Assembly (NCBI GenBank): GCA_964452415.1
Contig: CAYVME010000023.1
Coordinates: forward strand, 1-17,372
DNA from: UBA12068 sp964452415
Lineage (GTDB): Bacteria > Patescibacteriota > Minisyncoccia > Moranbacterales > GWC2-37-73
Length of the DNA: 17,372 bases
Reading direction: 5' to 3'
The notes below the pieces were generated by a model that saw nothing but the letters and a program-made list of their open reading frames with translations, made no database searches and was not told where the DNA came from. The translations under genes were made by a program, and so were the position numbers. Position 1 is the stretch's first letter. Every line of letters begins with the position of its first letter. Of this stretch, positions 7,316 to 14,171 are shown in pieces.

Positions 7316-7786
7316 CTATATCAATTTATCATTAACACGATTGAGAATTTTACCATCAGCTGGATAAGCATCATAGGATGTCTGGTCAACATATACCTCC
7401 AATTTTGAATCCCAAATTATCGGTTTGTCACTTTTGTCGTTGTTCCACACATATCCTTTCCCAGAAAATAAGTGATATTCAGCACCAATCCGGTCAATAG
7501 TTAAAAGATCGGCAATAGGAATAACTCCACCAGAATGTACCCTCATTACATTACCCGCAGGCAAATGGGATAACGTTAAACCTTTAAATAACATCACTAA
7601 CTCCCATTTAGGTTCTGGCTGTTTATATGCCCAATGGTAAAGTGCCATATTTGTTAAATCTACGGGGTTATTCCCAATATTTTTAATATCTATCCACTCA
7701 CCAGCGAGTTGATTTTTTGGCAAGAAACTACCGATTTTATCTTTTCCCAATGGGTTTGGTTTAGCTTTAACAATGTATAAACTCAT
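7316..7786 (-). CDS. lamin-tail (LTD)-like beta-sandwich protein
   Basis: In this 156-residue protein the stretch EWIDIKNIGNNPVDLTNMAL (about residues 30-49) matches the first strands of lamin-tail domains (EWVEI-N-G...VDLSGW-L). A later YVWNNDKSDKPIIWDSK resembles the WNNDGD-ATL-D strand near the end of that fold. It has no signal peptide, unlike many bacterial LTD proteins that sit outside the cell on nucleases or surface proteins. A stand-alone LTD suggests a binding module, with an unknown partner. The ATG at 7786 is preferred over a TTG four codons upstream; neither has a good ribosome site. Confidence 0.65.
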   Translation of the reverse strand: MSLYIVKAKPNPLGKDKIGSFLPKNQLAGEWIDIKNIGNNPVDLTNMALYHWAYKQPEPKWELVMLFKGLTLSHLPAGNVMRVHSGGVIPIADLLTIDRIGAEYHLFSGKGYVWNNDKSDKPIIWDSKLEVYVDQTSYDAYPADGKILNRVNDKLI

Positions 7787-7837
7787 CTTTTTTTGCAAAT
7801 GTTATCAGATTTTATATTTTAAAAATCCGCTAAATGT

Positions 7838-7910
7838 GCTATAATTTAATTAGTTAGATAAAGGCGACCGAGAACTACTTCACAGGGAATTCTCAGTCGC
7901 TCTTTTTTTA
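7838..7910 (+). ncRNA. short plus-strand transcript unit: extended -10 promoter plus terminator
   Basis: TGCTATAAT (7837-7845) is a perfect extended -10 promoter on the plus strand. About 20 bases after the expected start, GCGAC-C-GAGAA (7864-7874) pairs with TTCTC-A-GTCGC (7890-7900), then TC and seven T. The RNA would be only about 55-60 bases long and mostly hairpin. No plus-strand gene follows. Its end overlaps the 3' end of the small basic gene on the other strand, so antisense action or simple transcript blocking are both possible. The hairpin may also serve as a weak terminator for the minus-strand gene. Confidence 0.45.
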
Positions 7911-8048
7911 TTTCTTCTTTTTTGAACTTCTCTCTCGCTGTGAGAGTGCGCTTGCTGCTGCTATTTTGGAATTTTTTGAAGTGCTGCCACTTCGCAAAAC
8001 TTTAGACGCGGCAGAAGCTGCCTTTTTTCCTGTAACTTTTTTGGCCAT
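7908..8048 (-). CDS. 46-residue Lys/Ala/Ser-rich basic protein (plasmid/ICE-type repeat family)
   Basis: From the ATG at 8048 the frame gives 46 residues and a TAA. It starts MAKKVTGKKAASAASKVLR and continues SGSTSKNSKIAAASALSQR before a run of Lys. I recognise this (KVTGK-AAS-ASK-LR, then TSK-SK-AA-SALSQ) as a small recurring family seen, often in repeated units, on plasmids and integrative elements; its function is not known. Its high positive charge suggests DNA or RNA binding. No Shine-Dalgarno site is seen. Expression probably comes from the strong promoter at 8246-8284 through a leader with hairpins. Confidence 0.75.
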   Translation of the reverse strand: MAKKVTGKKAASAASKVLRSGSTSKNSKIAAASALSQRERSSKKKK

Positions 8049-8081
8049 AGTTTTTTTTCATTTTATGTTTATTATTTATTG

Positions 8082-8100
8082 AAACCCGCAGATGCGGTTT
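8082..8100. terminator. small GC hairpin with T-rich plus-strand tail
   Basis: AAAC-CCGC-AGAT-GCGG-TTT forms a short stem, then a T-rich run on the plus strand. On the minus strand it is part of the leader of the 46-residue gene, 34 bases before its ATG. It may stop plus-strand transcripts or shape the leader. Confidence 0.4.
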
Positions 8101-8111
8101 ATTTGTTTTTT

Positions 8112-8249
8112 GATAAGAAAAAAGCTTGAGCAATATGCTTTTTCAAACACACTTCTCAAGCCTTTCTAAAATAGACCCTGTGCAGTTGTTTGGTTTATGT
8201 TATTTTTTCATTTTTGTAGAGTTTAGGTGTTTATTTTTGTTTTCCTATA
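8112..8249 (-). ncRNA. candidate small RNA or attenuated leader
   Basis: Transcription from the strong minus-strand promoter (8246-8284) would cross about 85 A-rich, unstructured bases, then meet GGCTTGAG (8162-8155) pairing with CTCAAGC (8130-8124) and six T. This is a good intrinsic terminator, so the product would be an RNA of about 135 bases. Read-through would continue into the 46-residue gene, making this an attenuator. Only a three-codon ATG frame was noticed inside. No known RNA class was recognised. Confidence 0.5.
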
Positions 8250-8284
8250 CACTTAAGTATATCATACTCTGGCACTTTTGTCAA
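8246..8284 (-). promoter_or_regulatory. near-consensus promoter with palindromic start site
   Basis: TTGACA (8284-8279) and TATACT (8261-8256) are 17 bases apart on the minus strand, the best promoter in the window. The -10 and start region form TATAC-N6-GTATA (8246-8261) with ACTTAAGT as its centre, a probable operator for a repressor. Confidence 0.75.
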
Positions 8285-8330
8285 CATTTGCATTATATTG
8301 GCTCATTTAAGCATTTTTGCACAACAAAAA

Positions 8331-8386
8331 ACCACCGGCGGGATGGACGGGGCTTAGGAAGATGGTGCACGAGGGTTTGCGTGTCC
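8331..8386. other. GC-rich block in the 8049-8450 intergenic gap
   Basis: About 56 bases are strongly G/C-rich in an otherwise AT-rich gap. On the minus strand it lies 64 bases past the stop of the 424-residue gene and ends in GGTGG plus six T, with CACC (8367-8364) and GGTG able to pair, and GGAC/GTCC (8386-8383, 8348-8345) further out. It could be the operon terminator or part of a structured RNA. No gene is seen in it. Confidence 0.4.
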
Positions 8387-8450
8387 AAAAAAATATTACT
8401 ATTTACACAAAAGAGAGATGACTAATAAAAGATATTCGAATTATATGTTA

Positions 8451-9725
8451 TTACAAATATTTTTTCAATATTTCTTTCCAAATAGATAAATATTTAACAT
8501 TCTTTCTAGTGATGTCCTCATCGGGTAATTTATCTCTATAGGCAATAAAATTTTCATCTAAGTCGTTAAGCAAGGCATCCAAATTCTTACTTTGAGCTAC
8601 TTCTATTTCTTTCTCTCTGGAATAAACAAAATGTGATTGTGCCAAAGCATGTTCAGAATCAAAAGTAAATATATTTTCAATATCACCCTTTAAGAGATCT
8701 AGGCATTGCTGACAATCCCTATCTAATAAGTCTGGATATTTTCTTAAAATTGCCAAAGTTTCCGGAATTGAATAGAACTCGTGTAATTTTCTTATATAGT
8801 ATCTAGAAGGAGGAATGCCTCCAACTTTTGCTTTTCTAGTCTTATTTTCACCATAAAAAACACCGTTACACATTCCGCTCAAACCAACCTTGTTCAATAA
8901 AACAGAGAAGTAGCTTCCATACAGATTAGTTAAACTGATTCCCTTTTCAGTTGCTTTTGCAACAAAATTTGCAAATTTTTCTAAGCCTTGTTGCTGAGTA
9001 TTCGTTATTTGTTGCTTTTGTTCCAAGTCGTCAGCCCATATAAACATTTCCTTGTAGTCTTTATACAAATCTAGTAAACCATCATCCAGTAAAAATGCTT
9101 CAGTAAAAATCAAGGGGATTACTGGCAGATCCGTGTTCTTCCTTGTCATTTCTGCCAATTTAAGATTAACTTTCAGCCATTCGTCATCAATAGATTCAAA
9201 ATAGAAATATGGTGGAATAATGCCCTTTGGCCTATGAGTTTTTTCAATTTCTTCTGAAAGATGATTTTCACCAACCTTCTTCAAGAGATCCGCATATTTT
9301 TTATATGCACCTGCTTTTTCCTCATCAATTTTATTTATTTGTAATGCTATATTTTTTTTACAAAATTCATCTGCTAATAAATCATTATTTAATAAGTCTC
9401 CTGGCGTCAATGGTCTGTAATTATTGCTTACAAAAAAATCCATCAAACCGTAGTTTTCAGTAAGTTTTGCTATGGAAGGTTTAAAAGAGTCTGTTCCACT
9501 TTTTGTAGATAAATACTTTTGCATGCTCCCATCTGAATATATATATGTCATCGGATCAATGAAGTAATCTTTTTTTATATAAGAGATGGCCGCGATTGTT
9601 GCATTTGAGGAATAACAAAGTATATGAGCAGGAATAATCATACCCGAAATAGAATCCCTAAGACTCTTGATGACTTCTCTGTCCTTATGGACCCCGAATC
9701 GAATATAAAAATTAAAATTTGTCAT
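8451..9725 (-). CDS. 424-residue protein, possible TIM-barrel, last gene of four-gene operon
   Basis: No firm family name. Regularly spaced strand-like segments alternate with helices: HILCYSS (34-40), FIDPMTYIY (55-63), IIPPYFYFES (169-178), LPVIPLIFT (200-208), MFIWADDLEQ (227-236), LTNLYGSYFS (265-274), MCNGVFYGE (285-293). This looks like a beta/alpha barrel, perhaps related to tRNA-guanine-transglycosylase-like barrels. A GGIPPSRYY motif (302-310) and a Cys-x2-Cys (C338, C341) with H359 and H365 behind could bind zinc. It overlaps the PD-(D/E)XK gene by ATGA (9722-9725), so the two are translated together. No Shine-Dalgarno site. It could modify a base or nucleotide; this is a guess. Confidence 0.8.
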   Translation of the reverse strand: MTNFNFYIRFGVHKDREVIKSLRDSISGMIIPAHILCYSSNATIAAISYIKKDYFIDPMTYIYSDGSMQKYLSTKSGTDSFKPSIAKLTENYGLMDFFVSNNYRPLTPGDLLNNDLLADEFCKKNIALQINKIDEEKAGAYKKYADLLKKVGENHLSEEIEKTHRPKGIIPPYFYFESIDDEWLKVNLKLAEMTRKNTDLPVIPLIFTEAFLLDDGLLDLYKDYKEMFIWADDLEQKQQITNTQQQGLEKFANFVAKATEKGISLTNLYGSYFSVLLNKVGLSGMCNGVFYGENKTRKAKVGGIPPSRYYIRKLHEFYSIPETLAILRKYPDLLDRDCQQCLDLLKGDIENIFTFDSEHALAQSHFVYSREKEIEVAQSKNLDALLNDLDENFIAYRDKLPDEDITRKNVKYLSIWKEILKKYL

Positions 9726-10123
9726 ATCGCAGCAGATACAAGATTAAAAGCAAAACTATTTACAGCATCAAAACAAGGGGGGTCTATTTCAACCACGGGT
9801 TTACATGTCTTATCAATAACTATAAGACCAATCCCCAGATTTTCAAATATGCTCCTATTTTTAATTGCCCTATGGGAATATTCATGCCAAATAGCTACAA
9901 ATGACTTATTACAAGCCACCTTGTTTAAATTAGCTTGCCTGATTGCTGTTTTCCAATCATCTATTTTGACTTCCACGGCGCATATATATTCCGTACCATT
10001 TTCGCGATAAACAATATCAATTCTTTTCTGTGATAATCTAACCTGATTTTTTACGGTGTGCTTCTGTCTTTTATAATAACAAGTTAATTTATCCTCTATT
10101 GATTTTTCGCTTAATTTTTTCAT
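9722..10123 (-). CDS. PD-(D/E)XK nuclease-like protein
   Basis: This compact 133-residue protein carries a complete PD-(D/E)XK core. An acidic first helix (EKSIEDKL, residues 6-13) leads to RIDIVY with D36, then AVEVKIDDWKTAIRQA with E51 and K53, with Q63 in the following helix. Strands FVAIWHE and GIGLIVID close the fold. The EVK-x-DW-x-A-x-x-QA pattern belongs to a widespread small restriction-endonuclease-like family. It lacks a separate DNA-binding domain, so targeting may come from a partner. The ATG at 10123 overlaps the upstream stop (ATGA, 10120-10123); the longer frame to 10210 would only add residues overlapping the membrane-protein gene. Intact catalytic residues argue for a working nuclease. 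Confidence 0.85.
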   Translation of the reverse strand: MKKLSEKSIEDKLTCYYKRQKHTVKNQVRLSQKRIDIVYRENGTEYICAVEVKIDDWKTAIRQANLNKVACNKSFVAIWHEYSHRAIKNRSIFENLGIGLIVIDKTCKPVVEIDPPCFDAVNSFAFNLVSAAI

Positions 10124-10797
10124 TTTTTTGTTTTTAATGAATCTATTTTTAGGCAATAGTAGCCATATACCAATACAAATGCAAGACTCATTGTTATAAA
10201 AATAACCCAAGCAACTAAAAATAAGAATGACATTTTTTCATTCAAATTAACTTTTGTGAAGTAAATAAATAATCCACCAAACAATATTGAAAGCAAGCTA
10301 GATACAGCCACAAGAAAAAGACTAACTCTACTTTTGCTAATATATCCTTCAAAAGTGCCGTGATCTTTTTTTAATTTTACAATTTTTTGCACCGCCTCTT
10401 GGAAGTCAATCGTTTCTTCTAATAATGTTATATCCCATTTTTTTAACTCGTTAAATTTTTTCAATTGAAATTCCTTAATAAAAGCATGAGAGCTTATCAA
10501 AGGCTCGTCGTCAATTGTGCTAAGTAAATGTTCGGTCAAGCTCTCATCTATAGACCTTATGAATGGAATAGCGGCTTTTTTGAATGGTTTATGAGCCTCT
10601 TGATCAAGGTAATCCTTTATTTCTTTGTAATGACTCCCGTTATCCTTATAATAAGAAATCAATCTATTGTAAGCAAGCAAAAATAGTCCAATAGGAAGGG
10701 CAACAAAAAATATAGAAGTTGCATTTCCAAAGGCGTCGAATAGTTTTTCGACATATGTCTTTACTTTTTCTGAACAGAATACTATATTCTCATTCAT
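10120..10797 (-). CDS. three-helix membrane protein of the four-gene operon
   Basis: The 225-residue product has hydrophobic segments at about 24-44, 157-181 and 189-214. A charged, helical, probably cytosolic domain (45-155, rich in Lys/Glu and with coiled-coil-like heptads around FNELKKWDITLLEETIDFQ) lies between the first and second. No family was recognised; the layout recalls membrane effectors of defence and toxin-antitoxin systems that damage or sense the membrane, but this is inference. Both ends overlap neighbours by ATGA (10794-10797, 10120-10123), so its dose is tied to theirs. No signal peptide separate from the first helix. Confidence 0.8.
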   Translation of the reverse strand: MNENIVFCSEKVKTYVEKLFDAFGNATSIFFVALPIGLFLLAYNRLISYYKDNGSHYKEIKDYLDQEAHKPFKKAAIPFIRSIDESLTEHLLSTIDDEPLISSHAFIKEFQLKKFNELKKWDITLLEETIDFQEAVQKIVKLKKDHGTFEGYISKSRVSLFLVAVSSLLSILFGGLFIYFTKVNLNEKMSFLFLVAWVIFITMSLAFVLVYGYYCLKIDSLKTKK

Positions 10798-11354
10798 AGC
10801 TGATCTTTTATTATTGACTTTGTTGTCATGTCTGGATATTTCTTATAGACATATCTCAAAAGATCTCTCAAGGCCATATTCCCATAATTGGTTTTTATAT
10901 CTATAAGTGCTTTTTTTTCATTACTATTAATTCCTATCCAGAGCTGTTCAGCAACTTTCATTCCCAACGCAGAAAGAGAAAACTCAGTGTTTACCTCTGA
11001 ACAATTTAGCGGGGCATCCTCATCTAAATTTATGTCTTCTATAATTTTTATCTGTTCAGGGTTAGTAGTTTCATCACAAAATTCTTCCGGTTTTGTTCTT
11101 AAAAAAGAGTTGTCAGGGGAAGGGAAATTTTTCAGAAACTCAATTTCTGGATACACCTCACTACTGAAAGGTCCCATCTTATATGGCTCAAAATGAAATG
11201 AATTTTCTATCTCACTCTCTTTTTCGATCAAATAAAGCAATTTCATGAAGCGAGTAATCCCCCTTATGGGCTCGTTATATTTTCCGGAAAATCCATTTGA
11301 ATAAAGCAATAATAACAATAAATCTGTTTTGGATATGCCTTGATTATTTTCCAT
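10794..11354 (-). CDS. YwgA / Panacea (SocA, DUF4065)-like helical protein
   Basis: This 186-residue helical protein contains the pattern of YwgA- and Panacea-like proteins. TRFMKLLYLIEKE (34-46) matches their T-L-KLL-L segment, FHFEPYKMGPFSSEVY (53-68) matches the F-PY-YGPFS-ELY signature, and the tail has a LRDLLRYVYKKYPD motif (about 163-176). A divergent acidic loop sits between. Panacea domains are known as antitoxins with many toxin partners; YwgA-like ones are often uncharacterised. As first gene of a tight operon with a membrane protein and a nuclease, it may restrain or switch on the others (inference). The ATG at 11354 is preferred over a TTG at 11363; no good ribosome site. Confidence 0.75.
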   Translation of the reverse strand: MENNQGISKTDLLLLLLYSNGFSGKYNEPIRGITRFMKLLYLIEKESEIENSFHFEPYKMGPFSSEVYPEIEFLKNFPSPDNSFLRTKPEEFCDETTNPEQIKIIEDINLDEDAPLNCSEVNTEFSLSALGMKVAEQLWIGINSNEKKALIDIKTNYGNMALRDLLRYVYKKYPDMTTKSIIKDQL

Positions 11355-11380
11355 ATTTTTCAATAAGTTTATCTATTATT

Positions 11381-11409
11381 AGAATACCCCATAATAACAA
11401 AAAATACAA
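11381..11409 (-). promoter_or_regulatory. probable promoter of the four-gene operon
   Basis: TTGTAT (11409-11404) and TATTCT (11386-11381) are 17 bases apart on the minus strand, in the only gap between the integrase stop and the first operon gene. The start would be about 20 bases before the ATG. Confidence 0.5.
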
Positions 11410-11456
11410 TCGTAAATGATCTCGCAATTTAATAATAGGGTCGGATTGCATTAGGC

Positions 11457-12365
11457 TTATTTTGGCATAAAATCAAAATACTTATCGTTAACAAACTGTC
11501 TGGCTCGATCCTTTTCCACGGCTCCAATATAATACTTCATGGTAGTTTCAAGATTACTGTGACCAAGGAAATACTGAACCGTATTCATGGGAACACCTCT
11601 CATCACAAGCTGCGTGGCATATGTGTGACGCAATGTGTGAATAGTGAAGTCCTTTCTTATCCCAGAACGATTTTTATAGCGCCTAAAGGAACGACCGACA
11701 TCAGTCTGCTCCCATCTTGATTTTCCATTCAAAGCAACAAATAATGCTTCTTGGTTGTCTGTGCGCCGTGAAAGATATTTATCAATAGCCAAAATTGTTT
11801 CTTCCTTCAAAAATAAGGGTCTTGGCTTGCTTCCCTTTCCGATAATATTAACCTCCATATTCTGACGATCAATGTCATTTATTTTTATGGACAAGACCTC
11901 ACCAATCCGTGCTCCGGTCTGCAAAAGAAAAATTGCCAACGCTTCAAACCGAAGCTTCCTGATCAATAGCCCCTTTGAATCATCATTTTTTATGGCATCA
12001 AGAAACATCCCAATTTCTTTTTCAGTAAGATAAGCCGCAGAATCTCTGCGTCCTATTTTTGGCTTTTTTACTTTTTCCAAATCCAGTGATTTACACATCA
12101 TATTGTTTAATTGTAGATTATTGATTACCCATTTAACCGCAGAAATAACGTTGGCAATCCTGGAATTACTTGCGCCATTATCCCTCATGCTCAATATGAA
12201 ATCCTCAAAATCAGATATTTCAATATCCTCCATTTCTTTCGAGATCAAGTTGAAGAACTTTTTCACAGAATCACGATATTTTACAATTGAGGAATCGCAA
12301 AGCTCGCCAGTAATTCTGGCTTTTCGCAAACATGATTCCATCAATTGTAAATTATTATTCTGCAT
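11457..12365 (-). CDS. XerC/D-like tyrosine recombinase (integrase 1)
   Basis: In this 302-residue protein an N-terminal SAM-like core-binding domain (about 1-90) is followed by a complete catalytic domain: R153 (TGARIGEVL), K177 (GKGSK), H243 and R246 (HTLRH), H269 (LGHS), and Tyr nucleophile Y278 (TTMKYY). It lacks the N-terminal arm-binding domain of lambda-type integrases, so it resembles Xer-like enzymes that use simple dif-like sites. It cuts and rejoins DNA at att sites through a 3'-phosphotyrosine. It follows a 69-residue gene by 14 bases and ends 48 bases before the -35 of the cargo operon. Its own att site was not found. Confidence 0.95.
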   Translation of the reverse strand: MQNNNLQLMESCLRKARITGELCDSSIVKYRDSVKKFFNLISKEMEDIEISDFEDFILSMRDNGASNSRIANVISAVKWVINNLQLNNMMCKSLDLEKVKKPKIGRRDSAAYLTEKEIGMFLDAIKNDDSKGLLIRKLRFEALAIFLLQTGARIGEVLSIKINDIDRQNMEVNIIGKGSKPRPLFLKEETILAIDKYLSRRTDNQEALFVALNGKSRWEQTDVGRSFRRYKNRSGIRKDFTIHTLRHTYATQLVMRGVPMNTVQYFLGHSNLETTMKYYIGAVEKDRARQFVNDKYFDFMPK

Positions 12366-12379
12366 TCAATTTATGTTCC

Positions 12380-12589
12380 TTATTTCTTATCTTTTTTCAT
12401 TACATGTGAAATAGAATTTGAAATGACTTCATCAATAACAACAGCCAACGCCAAATCATCAAACATCACACCAACAACCATGCTCATTTCTGCTTTTGTC
12501 AATTTACGCCCCAAGAATCCTTCGGCAACCGTTTGAATAACTTCCTCATAAACTCCGTAGTATAGTTTGTTTTCTTTGCTTTTTGTCAT
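12380..12589 (-). CDS. small protein of unknown function next to integrase 1
   Basis: The product has 69 residues from the ATG at 12589; a TTG nine codons earlier is less likely. The body is a mostly helical VYEEVIQTVAEGFLGRKLT with a hydrophobic second half (MVVGVMFDDLALAVVIDEVI) and a basic end. No family was recognised and no zinc or HTH motif is seen. Its place just before the integrase (14-base gap) suggests co-transcription; an excision or regulatory role is possible but unproven. Confidence 0.6.
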   Translation of the reverse strand: MTKSKENKLYYGVYEEVIQTVAEGFLGRKLTKAEMSMVVGVMFDDLALAVVIDEVISNSISHVMKKDKK

Positions 12590-12631
12590 ATTTTTTATAA
12601 TGTTATTTATTACCAAAACTATTCCTGTTTT

Positions 12632-12964
12632 TCATGTTCCATCTTCTACCATTCCCCTGAACCGATGCTTCTTGTAGTCCAATCTCAAGCACGTTCTACA
12701 GCCCACAATTTGCCCCACAGGATGCTTATATACAACGCCTACCCTCATGCCGCACCCGGGGCAGATAAACCAGAATCTGGAGCCTCCAAAGCCTGTTTTA
12801 GACTGAGTTAATCTCACTGAACAGCCACTAACTTCAATTTCCGCCTTGAGGATTGCCTCTTTTATTTTTCTGCTTGCCTGCCTCACAAAATCAGAAAGCA
12901 CGATCTTCTGACACTGCTCAGTGAGGTATTTTTTTCCGAAATCATTCGGGTTCATTGTTTTCAT
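12632..12964 (-). CDS. zinc-ribbon protein of an integrative element
   Basis: The 110-residue product has a C-terminal zinc ribbon: C68-P-G-C71 and C89-x2-C92, with RVGVVY between the pairs and basic residues after them. The N-terminal half is a polar helix. Similar single-ribbon proteins are common beside integrases in Patescibacteria elements; their role is not known, though nucleic-acid contact is typical of ribbons. The frame begins upstream at 13015, but the ATG at 12964 (or 12955) gives a sensible start. It overlaps the preceding gene by about 23 bases, suggesting coupled translation. Confidence 0.7.
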   Translation of the reverse strand: MKTMNPNDFGKKYLTEQCQKIVLSDFVRQASRKIKEAILKAEIEVSGCSVRLTQSKTGFGGSRFWFICPGCGMRVGVVYKHPVGQIVGCRTCLRLDYKKHRFRGMVEDGT

Positions 12965-13571
12965 TGTTTTGTATTTTATTGCTATTAAACTGCTGATTAT
13001 CTCCAATGAAAGCATTCTCGGCTTTCAGATTTATTTTCAATGTTGGTTGCTTCATAAACTTCAATGTTTCAATACCTGAGAGAAACTGTCTATGAGCTCT
13101 ATCAACCTCACGAGACAAAAAATTCAAATAGCCAATATGTGCACCTTTTTGCGACAATTTGATAGCCTCAATTGTATGTGAGCACGACATTTTTTTGACA
13201 TACGCATTGACCGTGAGATCAACCAACGCCTTTCCTGAAGGTGTCACGCAATCAAATTCAGCTTCCAACGATTCCTTCATTTCCAAGGATAAGTTCTTAT
13301 GCTTTTCATTCACACTTTCAATTAGCGCCTGACCAGAATCCAAACTGAATATGAGTGATAACTCAAGAGTTTTTTCCAGCAATCCAGTTATAGCCTCAGA
13401 ATCTTCTTTCTCAGAATGCAACTTAGGCAACCATGTCTCTCTGAAATCATTTTTCAAAATACCCAAACCTGATTTTGAAAATTTAATTGCAAAATCGATG
13501 ACCTCTTGTTGTGAGCATTCTTTTTGTATTGCACTCTTCTTGTTTTCGATTTTTGTTATTTCTTTTTTCAT
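12942..13571 (-). CDS. element-associated protein of unknown function
   Basis: The product has 209 residues, mostly helical and soluble. The last third, FLSREVDRAHRQFLSGIETL followed by LKINLKAENAFIGDNQQFN, is a recognisable tail of a protein type that recurs in mobile elements of these bacteria; the first part resembles helical phage or plasmid accessory proteins. The tail ends in an Asn/Glu run. No catalytic motif is visible. It heads the group running to integrase 1, with a 143-base AT-rich gap before it that holds no clear gene. Confidence 0.65.
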   Translation of the reverse strand: MKKEITKIENKKSAIQKECSQQEVIDFAIKFSKSGLGILKNDFRETWLPKLHSEKEDSEAITGLLEKTLELSLIFSLDSGQALIESVNEKHKNLSLEMKESLEAEFDCVTPSGKALVDLTVNAYVKKMSCSHTIEAIKLSQKGAHIGYLNFLSREVDRAHRQFLSGIETLKFMKQPTLKINLKAENAFIGDNQQFNSNKIQNNENNEPE

Positions 13572-13714
13572 AATTTATTTTTCATTGAACCTACGTAGAA
13601 ATCTCTCTGTTAATATTCTTTGATTATTCTTTGTTGTTCTTCTCTGTAATAGTTTGTAGCTTACAACAAAGTAGTTTTCAGAATCGAACAATACAATTTG
13701 CTGAATCATGCAAA

Positions 13715-14101
13715 TTAGTTTTCATTATTTTGCATATAGTATCCATCAATTCCTTTTTCAGTAGCATAATCATTTAACATATTTGCAAGCTTTTCAGTGT
13801 TTAGAAAAAAATGTCTCTTTTGAGGAATACCCATTCTCTTAACTTCCAAGACTCCCAGATTTTTCCATTTTTTTATTGCTCTATCCTGTTCAGATCTTGT
13901 TAGGCATGTCTCCCTCTCAAATTCCACTATGGTTTTAAACACACAATCCTTCTTGTATCCCTTACCCCACCAATACAACAATTGAGACATGAACAATCCA
14001 GCCAAGGCACTCCCAGCCATTCTTCCTAATGCTGGATTAAATGCGACTGGCTTAACCGCAAGACATTTAATAAGTATGCTATTTGAATTTTCTTTTTTCA
14101 T
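13715..14101 (-). CDS. winged-helix Rep-like protein (phage/plasmid replication N-domain type)
   Basis: The 128-residue sequence FNPALGRMAGSALAGLFMSQLLYWW (about 20-45) followed by CVFKTIVEFERETCLTRSEQDRAIKKWKNLGVLEVKRMG is the familiar winged-helix domain that opens many phage and plasmid replication initiators (DnaD/Rep-like). The wing ends with PQKRHFFLN. Here the protein stops soon after it, so any C-terminal replication domain is absent; it may act as a DNA-binding regulator or a reduced Rep. A terminator lies between it and the upstream gene, so it may be expressed separately or by read-through. Confidence 0.7.
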   Translation of the reverse strand: MKKENSNSILIKCLAVKPVAFNPALGRMAGSALAGLFMSQLLYWWGKGYKKDCVFKTIVEFERETCLTRSEQDRAIKKWKNLGVLEVKRMGIPQKRHFFLNTEKLANMLNDYATEKGIDGYYMQNNEN

Positions 14102-14116
14102 GTCGTGTTAGATATT

Positions 14117-14142
14117 AAAAAACCTGACTACACAGTCAGGTT
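14117..14142 (-). terminator. intrinsic terminator between the HTH and Rep-like genes
   Basis: AACCTGACT and AGTCAGGTT pair perfectly around a four-base loop, then six T on the minus strand, 29 bases past the stop at 14172. It sits 15 bases before the next ATG, so it may also act as an attenuator. Confidence 0.88.
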
Positions 14143-14171
14143 ATCAAAATATAAATTTTTATCACAAGAAT

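Noticed and set aside
8331..8386. Integron attC site
   Set aside because: The block is compact and GC-rich, but the end motifs do not fit the attC core consensus and no integron integrase is present.
8126..8425. 99-residue plus-strand frame over the 8049-8450 gap
   Set aside because: It runs against the strong promoter and terminator of the other strand, has an odd composition and no ribosome site.
9624..10010. 128-residue plus-strand frame
   Set aside because: It is opposite the nuclease gene, whose motifs are intact on the minus strand.
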